This document shows positions 57,765 to 64,000 of a stretch of DNA of 64,000 bases, piece by piece. This DNA is from Rhizobium sp. R711. GTDB lineage: Bacteria; Pseudomonadota; Alphaproteobacteria; Rhizobiales; Rhizobiaceae. The notes below the pieces were generated by a model. That model saw only the letters and a program-made list of their open reading frames with translations, searched no databases and was not told the origin of the DNA. The stretch lies in NCBI RefSeq assembly GCF_002211365.1, contig NZ_LOKZ01000012.1, positions 1 to 64,000 on the forward strand. The letters are read 5' to 3'. How positions within the stretch are numbered: the first letter of the stretch is position 1; the number at the start of each line of letters is the position of its first letter. A program made the translations under genes and the position numbers.

Positions 57765-58748
57765 CTATTCAGTCGTAATCGGACGCGTCATGAGCTGATC
57801 GATGGCTTCGGCAATACCGAGCTTACCTTCGATGATAGCCGAAACTGCATCGGTAATCGGCATGCTGACGTTGAGCGACTGCGCCAGACGTGACGCCACT
57901 GCTGCCGCAAAAGCGCCCTCGACGAGGTCGCCATGGGCGGGATTGACGGTCTCGCCGCGACCGAGCGCAATGCCGAAGCGCAGGTTGCGCGACTGATGGC
58001 TGGTCGCCGTCAACACTAGGTCGCCGAGGCCAGAGAGCCCTCGCACCGTATCCGCCTGCCCGCCTTTGGCGACGACAAAGCGCGACATTTCGGCAAGTCC
58101 GCGCGCAATCAGCGCCGCTCGTGCAGAGTCGCCGATACCGGCCCCCTCGACGATGCCGCAGGCAATCGCCAAAACGTTCTTCAGCGCTCCGCCGAGCTGG
58201 ACGCCGATCCGGTCAGACGAGGCATAGAGCCGGAACGTCCGCCCGGAAATCGCATGGGCCAGCCTTTCGGCGACATCCATATCCGCCGCGGCGATTGCCA
58301 TCGCCGTCGGCAATCCCTTCGCGATATCGGCAGCAAAGCCGGGTCCGGACAACACAGCGATCGCGTGGCCGGGTATTTCGCGCTCCAGCATGTCGGTCAG
58401 CAGGTTGCCGGTTGCCCGCTCGATGCCCTTGGCACAGGTGACAACAATGGCATTGCTTGCGAGATAAGGCTGGTACTGCCTCGCTGCGTCCGCTTGCGCC
58501 TGCGAGGGCATCGCGAAGAGCACGATGTCGGCATCACCGATCGCGTCCGGTTCGGCGGAAAAGTCTAGCGACTCCGGCAACGCAATGCCCGGCAAGGCGG
58601 CGCCATGCCGATGCTCGGCCTTCAGGTCGGCGATCAGCTCCGGGTCTCGGCCGATAAGCGTTACCGCATTGCTCTCCGTCAGGGCAATCACTGCGGCAAG
58701 CGCCGTTCCGAAAGCTCCAGCTCCGACGACGGCAATCTTTTCGCTCAT
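57765..58748 (-). CDS. gpsA: NAD(P)-dependent glycerol-3-phosphate dehydrogenase
   Basis: 327 aa. N-terminal [16 protein letters not shown] cofactor motif, [16 protein letters not shown] (Lys), [13 protein letters not shown] and [14 protein letters not shown] are the family marks, with the second Lys in GGALKN. It makes sn-glycerol-3-phosphate for phospholipid synthesis. The stop and start are coupled: its ATG overlaps the tsaD stop by 4 nt. Confidence 0.96.
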   Translation of the reverse strand: MSEKIAVVGAGAFGTALAAVIALTESNAVTLIGRDPELIADLKAEHRHGAALPGIALPESLDFSAEPDAIGDADIVLFAMPSQAQADAARQYQPYLASNAIVVTCAKGIERATGNLLTDMLEREIPGHAIAVLSGPGFAADIAKGLPTAMAIAAADMDVAERLAHAISGRTFRLYASSDRIGVQLGGALKNVLAIACGIVEGAGIGDSARAALIARGLAEMSRFVVAKGGQADTVRGLSGLGDLVLTATSHQSRNLRFGIALGRGETVNPAHGDLVEGAFAAAVASRLAQSLNVSMPITDAVSAIIEGKLGIAEAIDQLMTRPITTE

Positions 58749-59842
58749 GCTTTCGCTCCACGCTTGCCGAAGCCAAGCAACGTCTCGGCATTGGAATCCA
58801 GTGGCCAGCGCGAGCGCGGCTGCACATCGAGGTCATCCGGCTCGACGTCGGTTGCCATTCGCTCCAGACCTGCCCAGGCAATCATCACAGCGTTATCCGT
58901 GCACAAATGCAGCGGCGGCGCTACGAAACGAAAGCCATGCTTGTCGCACAGCGACTGCAAGGTACTGCGAACCTCCAGATTGGCCGCGACCCCACCGGCA
59001 ACCACCAGGGCCGGTCCGCCTTCGACATTTCGGAACTCCGCCTTGAAGCGCGCGAGCCCGCGACCGATGCGATCCTTCAGCGTTCGTGAGATCGCCTTCT
59101 GGAAGGAGGCGCAGATGTCCGCGACATCCTGCTCGGTCAATGGCGCGATCTCGGTTGCCGCCTGACGCACGGCTGTCTTCAGACCGGAAAACGAGAAATT
59201 GAGCTTCGCCTCCCCGACCAGAGGTCGCGGAAAATTGAAGCGGTCCGGGTTACCGCTCTTGGCCGCGCGCTCAACCGCCGGCCCGCCAGGATAAGGCAAG
59301 CTCAGCAATTTCGCCGTCTTGTCGAAGGCTTCGCCGAGCGCATCGTCGATCGTCGTACCCCAACGCTCGTATTGCCCGACGCCGCGCACGAGAATAAGCT
59401 GGGTGTGGCCGCCGGACACGAGTAGCATCAGGTAGGGAAATGCAAGCCCATCCGTCAGCCGCGCCGTCAACGCGTGCCCTTCGAGGTGGTTGACGGCATA
59501 GAGCGGTTTTCCGGACGCCTTGGCGATCGCCTTACCGGTCATCAGGCCGACGAGCAGGCCACCGATAAGGCCCGGCCCCGAGGTTGCCGCGATGGCATCG
59601 ATATCGGAGAGCGACACATTGGCGCGTTTCAAGGCTTCATCGATCAGCGTGTCGAGAGCCTCGACATGGGCGCGGGCGGCGATCTCGGGTACAACACCGC
59701 CATAAGCGCTGTGCTCCTCGAGCTGGCTCAAGACGACGTCCGAACGCACCGTCGGCTGCCCGTCGACAGCTCGCTCGACCACTGCCGCTGCGGTTTCGTC
59801 GCAGCTTGTTTCGATGCCGAGGATGCGTAGAAAGGGCGCCAT
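58745..59842 (-). CDS. tsaD: tRNA N6-threonylcarbamoyladenosine transferase subunit TsaD
   Basis: 365 aa from [17 protein letters not shown] at 59842. The metal-binding HLEGH near residue 120, the N-terminal [14 protein letters not shown] and the [14 protein letters not shown] segment are classic for the YgjD/Kae1 family. With TsaB/C/E it forms t6A37 in tRNAs reading ANN codons. It is the first gene of the tsaD-gpsA operon, divergent from hemC with a 67-nt shared promoter region. Confidence 0.96.
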   Translation of the reverse strand: MAPFLRILGIETSCDETAAAVVERAVDGQPTVRSDVVLSQLEEHSAYGGVVPEIAARAHVEALDTLIDEALKRANVSLSDIDAIAATSGPGLIGGLLVGLMTGKAIAKASGKPLYAVNHLEGHALTARLTDGLAFPYLMLLVSGGHTQLILVRGVGQYERWGTTIDDALGEAFDKTAKLLSLPYPGGPAVERAAKSGNPDRFNFPRPLVGEAKLNFSFSGLKTAVRQAATEIAPLTEQDVADICASFQKAISRTLKDRIGRGLARFKAEFRNVEGGPALVVAGGVAANLEVRSTLQSLCDKHGFRFVAPPLHLCTDNAVMIAWAGLERMATDVEPDDLDVQPRSRWPLDSNAETLLGFGKRGAKA

Positions 59843-59909
59843 GAAACCTGATCGTTGATTGCGATGGGTCTTAAACCTGTTTACGAGGAACTCCGGTAAC
59901 AACGGATCA

Positions 59910-60845
59910 ATGCGGATGCAAACAAAACCTTTCCGGATCGGCACTCGAGGCAGCCCGCTGGCGCTCGCTCAGGCTCACGAAGCACGTGACAGGCTGATGG
60001 CGGCGCATGGGCTGCCGGAAGAGATGTTCGAAGTCGTCGTGCTGAGCACCAAGGGCGATCGTATCACCGACCGCTCACTGGCCGAGATCGGCGGCAAGGG
60101 ACTTTTCACGGAAGAGTTGGAGCAGCAGCTTGCGAGCGGCGACCTCGACATTGCCGTGCATTCCGCCAAGGACATGCCGACACAGCTTCCCGAGGGGCTC
60201 TGTCTGTCCGCCTACCTGCCGCGCGAGGATGTCCGCGACGCGGTGATCGGGCGCACAGCGCCAAAGCTGATCGACCTGCCTCATGGCGCGACTGTCGGCT
60301 CCTCGTCGCTTCGCCGCCAGGCGCTGATCCGCCGGATGCGTCCTGATATCAACGTCATTACCTTCCGTGGCCTCGTCGATACGCGGCTTAGAAAGCTGCA
60401 GGAAGGCCAGGTCGATGCGACGCTGCTTGCGCTCGCCGGATTGAAACGGCTCGGCAAGGTCGAGGTGATAACCGATATCCTCGCCGCGGAAACCTTTCCG
60501 CCCGCACCCGCTCAAGGTGCGATCTGCATAGAAAGCCGTATTGGTGATGCCCGCATCGACGCGCTCCTTGCTCCCATCAATGATACCGCAACCTTCGATG
60601 CCGTTTCCTGCGAGCGGGCCTTCCTCGCCGCCTTGGACGGCTCCTGCCGCACGCCGATCGCCGGTTACGCCGTCTGCGAAGGTGACCAGGTGCGCTTCTC
60701 TGGTTTGATCATCACGCCGGACGGCCGTAACCAGCATGCCGTTACCGTCGATGGCCACAGGCGCGATGCGGCGGCATTGGGAACCCGTGCCGGGCAGGAG
60801 ATCCGCGCGCGCGCCGGCAGCAGCTTCTTCGACGACTGGAGTTGA
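59910..60845 (+). CDS. hemC: Porphobilinogen deaminase (hydroxymethylbilane synthase)
   Basis: 311 aa from the ATG at 59910 (GGAT in front); a second ATG two codons on is equally possible. Key segments are [33 protein letters not shown] and the dipyrromethane-cofactor Cys in LDGSCRTPI (residue 246). Third enzyme of haem synthesis. It is followed by hemD after 7 nt. The divergent tsaD shares its promoter region. Confidence 0.97.
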   Translation: MRMQTKPFRIGTRGSPLALAQAHEARDRLMAAHGLPEEMFEVVVLSTKGDRITDRSLAEIGGKGLFTEELEQQLASGDLDIAVHSAKDMPTQLPEGLCLSAYLPREDVRDAVIGRTAPKLIDLPHGATVGSSSLRRQALIRRMRPDINVITFRGLVDTRLRKLQEGQVDATLLALAGLKRLGKVEVITDILAAETFPPAPAQGAICIESRIGDARIDALLAPINDTATFDAVSCERAFLAALDGSCRTPIAGYAVCEGDQVRFSGLIITPDGRNQHAVTVDGHRRDAAALGTRAGQEIRARAGSSFFDDWS

Positions 60846-60852
60846 TGTCTCG

Positions 60853-61560
60853 ATGCGCGTGCTCGTGACCCGTCCTCGACATTCGGGCGAGCGCACCGCC
60901 AGGCGTCTTCGCGACCTGGGACACGAACCGATATTGCTGCCCCTGTCACGACCGGTTCACGATGCAAATGCGGCGTTGCGCGGTTTGCGTATGACCAAGG
61001 GCACTATCGCGATCACCAGCGCCGAAGCGATCAGGGCACTCGCAAAGCCTGACGTCGAGCTAGCTACCCATCTCAAACGCCCGGTCTTTGCGGTCGGGGA
61101 TGCGACGGCCGAAGAAGCGCGAGCGATCGGTTTTATCTCCGTCACGGCATCGGGCGGCAGCGGCACCGAGCTTGCCGAGACGATCGCGAAAAAGGCAGGC
61201 GGCCCGGTTCTCTATCTCGCCGGCTCGCCGAGAGCGGAGACCTTCGAGAAGCGCGCGCACGAAATCGGCCTGAAGATCACCGTCTCGGAATGCTACCGGA
61301 TGGAGCCGACACCGATCGCCCCACAAACGCTGGACACGATCTTTGAGCAGCAACCGCCGGATGCAATCCTCTTTTATTCACGCCAAACAGCCGAAAATTT
61401 CTTCCGCGCGGCCGAAGTGCGGATGCGGTCAGGCCGGACAGATGGAATACGTCTTCTCTGCCTCAGCAAATCGGTTGCCGAAGGGGTCCCGGCATCGCTG
61501 CGGGGCACCGTCAGCATCGCTGTGATGCCGGAGGAGAGCAGCCTTTTGTCGCTCCTTTGA
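60853..61560 (+). CDS. hemD: Uroporphyrinogen-III synthase
   Basis: 235 aa from MRVLVTRPRHSGERTARRL. The family is poorly conserved; the signature pieces are VLVTRPR at the start, AITSAEAIRAL, VFAVGDATAEEAR, LYLAGSPR and the late DAILFYSRQTAENFF. It closes and inverts ring D. It starts 7 nt after hemC. The gap to the next gene is 89 nt, so the membrane genes may have their own promoter. Confidence 0.92.
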   Translation: MRVLVTRPRHSGERTARRLRDLGHEPILLPLSRPVHDANAALRGLRMTKGTIAITSAEAIRALAKPDVELATHLKRPVFAVGDATAEEARAIGFISVTASGGSGTELAETIAKKAGGPVLYLAGSPRAETFEKRAHEIGLKITVSECYRMEPTPIAPQTLDTIFEQQPPDAILFYSRQTAENFFRAAEVRMRSGRTDGIRLLCLSKSVAEGVPASLRGTVSIAVMPEESSLLSLL

Positions 61561-61649
61561 ACGCCTTGTGCGCCCAAATTTTATCTAACCTCTTTTCTTG
61601 ACTGGCATCACTGACTAGTTTCGTTGCAATGCATAAGTAAGAGGATCTC

Positions 61650-62879
61650 ATGGCACCAGGAAATCCGCCTCGCCACTCGAAGAACACCGAAGAGCCGGTC
61701 ACAATCGATCTGGATACGCAGGAATTTGCTTCTGCCAAGGATACCGAAACGAAAGCCGAGGAGCCGACTGGCGCATCGGATGTGAGCCCTGCGGATGAGC
61801 CTCCGGCGCAACCCGAATTGACCAGCGAGCCGTTGCCTAACGAAACGCCAAAGGCTGCTGCCGAACCCGAGCTCGCGACGAATGAGTCGGTTTTGCCAGC
61901 GTCGCCCGCCCCGCAGCGCAGCAACACATCGGGCCTGATCGCCGCCGGTATTGTCGGCGGCTTGATCGCGCTTGTCGGTGCAGGCGCCATTCAATATGCG
62001 GGCTACCTGCCGGGTTCGTCCACGCCCGAGACACCATCCGCCGAGATCGCCAATTTCTCCGCCGAGATCGACGGCCTCAAGCAATCGGTCGCCAATCTCG
62101 CCGCTACCCCCGCTACGTCCGATAACGGTGCGCTGGAACAGCGCATTGCAGCGTTGGAGGCGACGGCAAAGACCTCGCCCGCTGTGCCCGCCGACACAAC
62201 CTCGGTCGACGCTCTCAATCAGAAGATTGCCGACCTGACCGCCCAGATCGATCAGTTGCGTGGCGCCGTCACGCAAGCCTCGGAGCAAAAAACCTCCAAT
62301 AACGCGGATATCGAGCAACGTCTGGCTGAAGCGGAAAAGAAGCTCAACGAACCGCGGCAGGACGTCGCCGTCGCCAAGGCCATCGCCGCCGCCGCGTTGA
62401 AGGCGGCGATCGATCGCGGCGGGCCGTTCGTTGCCGAGCTCGACACCTTTGCGGGGGTCTCGCCCGATGATCCTGCCACCGCGGATCTGCGCAATTTCGC
62501 GGAGACCGGCGTTCCCTCGCGCGCCGAGCTTGTCCGACAGGTGCCGGACGTCGCAACGGCTATCGTCGATTCCATCAATCAGACCGATGCCAACCAGAGT
62601 TGGTCCGACCGGTTGATGGCGAGCGCCAAGTCGCTGGTGACGGTCCGCCCCGTTGGTAACATTGAGGGTGAGAGCGTCGAGGCGATCGCCGCACGCATGG
62701 AAGACAAGGTGAAGAATGGCGACTTGCCGGGCGCCGCAGCCGAATGGGCCGATCTGCCGGCTCAGGCGAAACAGGCATCCGCCGCCTTCAAGCAATCGCT
62801 GGAAGCCCGCATCCGCGTCGAGGATCTCGTGGGCAGTGCCCTATCCAAGGCCGTTTCCAATGCCGGCAAGGAGGGCTGA
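61650..62879 (+). CDS. Mic60/mitofilin-like inner-membrane protein (COG4223 type)
   Basis: 409 aa. N-terminal 95 residues are acidic and Pro/Ala/Glu-rich. A single transmembrane helix follows (SGLIAAGIVGGLIALVGAGAI, about 98-118), then a long coiled-coil region (EIANFSAEIDGLKQSVANL through QLRGAVTQASEQ, about 140-240) and a C-terminal mitofilin-like helical domain. This is the layout of alphaproteobacterial Mic60, the bacterial homologue of the cristae-shaping protein; published work places alphaMic60 genes beside haem genes, as here. It probably shapes intracytoplasmic or inner-membrane folds and contacts the outer membrane. Confidence 0.85.
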   Translation: MAPGNPPRHSKNTEEPVTIDLDTQEFASAKDTETKAEEPTGASDVSPADEPPAQPELTSEPLPNETPKAAAEPELATNESVLPASPAPQRSNTSGLIAAGIVGGLIALVGAGAIQYAGYLPGSSTPETPSAEIANFSAEIDGLKQSVANLAATPATSDNGALEQRIAALEATAKTSPAVPADTTSVDALNQKIADLTAQIDQLRGAVTQASEQKTSNNADIEQRLAEAEKKLNEPRQDVAVAKAIAAAALKAAIDRGGPFVAELDTFAGVSPDDPATADLRNFAETGVPSRAELVRQVPDVATAIVDSINQTDANQSWSDRLMASAKSLVTVRPVGNIEGESVEAIAARMEDKVKNGDLPGAAAEWADLPAQAKQASAAFKQSLEARIRVEDLVGSALSKAVSNAGKEG

Positions 62880-62882
62880 GGC

Positions 62883-64000
62883 ATGATCAGGCTCGTCATA
62901 TTCGCCGTCCTCGTCCTCGTACTTGGCTATGGATTTTCTTGGCTGGCCGATCGCCCGGGCGATCTTTCATTGATCTGGGAAGGGCAACTCTACCAAACCC
63001 GTCTGATCGTGGCCGCAAGCGCCCTGATCGCACTCATTGCGGTCGTGATGATCCTGTGGTGGCTGCTGCGGACAATCTGGAATTCGCCCTATTCGGTTAG
63101 CCGCTATTTTCGTGCCCGCAAGCGCGATCGCGGCTATCAGGCGCTGTCGACCGGCCTGATTGCAGCAGGCGCCGGCAATGCACTGTTGGCCCGCAAGATG
63201 GCCGCCCGCTCGCGCGGCTTGATTCGCGCCGACCAGGAGCCACTGATCGCGCTCCTCGAGGCACAGGCCGCGTTGATCGAGGGCCGTCACGACGAAGCCC
63301 GCGCCAAGTTCGAAGAGATGACCAACGATCCGGAAACTCGTGAACTGGGTTTGCGCGGCCTGTATCTCGAAGCCAAGCGGCTGGGCGCCAATGAGGCCGC
63401 GCGCCAATATGCGGAAAAGGCCGCGGACAACGCACCCTATTTGCCGTGGGCCGCCCAGGCAACGCTCGAGTATCGCAGTCAGGCCGGTCGCTGGGATGAT
63501 GCGATCCGCCTGCTGGAGCAGCAAAAGGCGGGTCGTGTCATCGAAAAGGCCGAGGCTGACAGGCTTCGTGCCGTTTTGCTGACGGCTCGCGCCACCGAGA
63601 AACTCGAGAGCGATCCGGCAGGCGCGCGCGATGATGCCACGTATGCCCTCAAGCTCGCCGCCGACTTCGAACCCGCCGCAATCATCGCCGCCAAGGCGCT
63701 GTTCCGCGAAGACAAGCTGCGCAAGGCGGCATCCGTCCTTGAACAGGCGTGGAAGTCCGCGCCGCACCCGGACATCGGCCGCACCTATGTTCGCGCCCGC
63801 AGCGGCGATTCTGCTGCCGACCGCCTCAAGCGCGCCGAGCGTCTGGAGGGAATGCGGCCAAACAACGTCGAATCCCTGCTTCTCGTGGCGCAGGCCGCTC
63901 TCGACACTCAGGATTTTGCCAAGGCCCGCGCCAAGGCGGAAGCCGCTGCCCGTATCGAGCCACGCGAAGCCGCCTTCCTGCTGCTGGCCGATATCGAGGA
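62883..64000 (+). CDS. hemY: HemY-like protein, N-terminal part (gene runs off the window)
   Basis: 372 codons are visible and the frame is still open at the window end. Two N-terminal membrane helices (LVIFAVLVLVLGYGFSWL; IVAASALIALIAVVMILWWLL) match the HemY N-terminal domain, followed by helical TPR-like repeats (LIALLEAQAALIEGRHDEARAKFEEM and on). HemY-type proteins accompany haem genes, but their role in haem synthesis or export is still unclear. It begins 3 nt after the Mic60-like gene and is surely co-transcribed with it. Confidence 0.92.
   Translation, partial: MIRLVIFAVLVLVLGYGFSWLADRPGDLSLIWEGQLYQTRLIVAASALIALIAVVMILWWLLRTIWNSPYSVSRYFRARKRDRGYQALSTGLIAAGAGNALLARKMAARSRGLIRADQEPLIALLEAQAALIEGRHDEARAKFEEMTNDPETRELGLRGLYLEAKRLGANEAARQYAEKAADNAPYLPWAAQATLEYRSQAGRWDDAIRLLEQQKAGRVIEKAEADRLRAVLLTARATEKLESDPAGARDDATYALKLAADFEPAAIIAAKALFREDKLRKAASVLEQAWKSAPHPDIGRTYVRARSGDSAADRLKRAERLEGMRPNNVESLLLVAQAALDTQDFAKARAKAEAAARIEPREAAFLLLADIE

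Overview
The window is a GC-rich (about 60%) chromosomal segment of an alphaproteobacterium, almost certainly a member of the Rhizobiaceae (Rhizobium, Agrobacterium or a close relative). This rests on the gene content (an F1-only atp operon without F0 genes, mdh-sucCD-sucAB and sdhCDAB close together, a Mic60-like gene beside hemCD and hemY), on rhizobial-type protein sequences, and on alphaproteobacterial regulatory motifs (an Irr/ICE-type box and a CtrA-type site). I see no phage, transposon, CRISPR array, tRNA or rRNA. It reads as core chromosome with a few metabolic accessory modules.

Layout: (1) 1-4.6 kb: 5' end of hemA, then a three-gene molybdenum hydroxylase operon of form II CO-dehydrogenase type (2Fe-2S, Mo and FAD subunits) and a small glycine-zipper lipoprotein. 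(2) 4.7-12.8 kb: tamA and a very large tamB, whose centre holds seven tandem 107-residue repeats. (3) 12.8-17.1 kb: Lrp regulator, arginase and ornithine aminotransferase, then a GDPD-family phosphodiesterase and an orphan cheW. (4) 17.2-24.6 kb: NAD-dependent formate dehydrogenase operon fdsGBA-fdhD-fdsD with a LysR regulator, and an ArsR regulator. (5) 24.7-26.1 kb: SDR oxidoreductase and soxR with a perfect SoxR box. (6) 26.2-31.3 kb: atpHAGD-orf78-atpC, where orf78 is an unrecognised CC/CxxC protein fused into the operon by overlapping stop/start codons. (7) 31.5-38.1 kb: membrane protein, priA, acyltransferase, xerC, a TraB/GumN protein and cytochrome b561 with an Irr-type box. (8) 38.2-50.0 kb: lpdA, lysE-type exporter, SDR, secreted protein, sucB, YCII protein, sucA, sucD, DUF1579-type protein, sucC and mdh. 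(9) 50.2-55.5 kb: zapE, an Omp19/Inh-like lipoprotein, sdhBADC. (10) 55.8-59.8 kb: secreted Gly/Tyr-rich protein with a CtrA site, methyltransferase, EVE and YciI proteins, gpsA, tsaD. (11) 59.9-64.0 kb: hemC, hemD, Mic60-like protein and the start of hemY.

The genes centre on aerobic energy metabolism: the second half of the TCA cycle, complex II, F1-ATPase, formate oxidation to NADH and haem synthesis. Redox and iron signals (SoxR, a probable Irr site) act at the edges. The least explained items are orf78 inside the atp operon, the orientation of the SoxR-type promoter (it points away from soxR toward the atp terminator), the repeat-expanded TamB, and several strong palindromes in front of the TCA and sdh operons. 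All assignments were made by reading the sequence and recalling family features; no database search was run.
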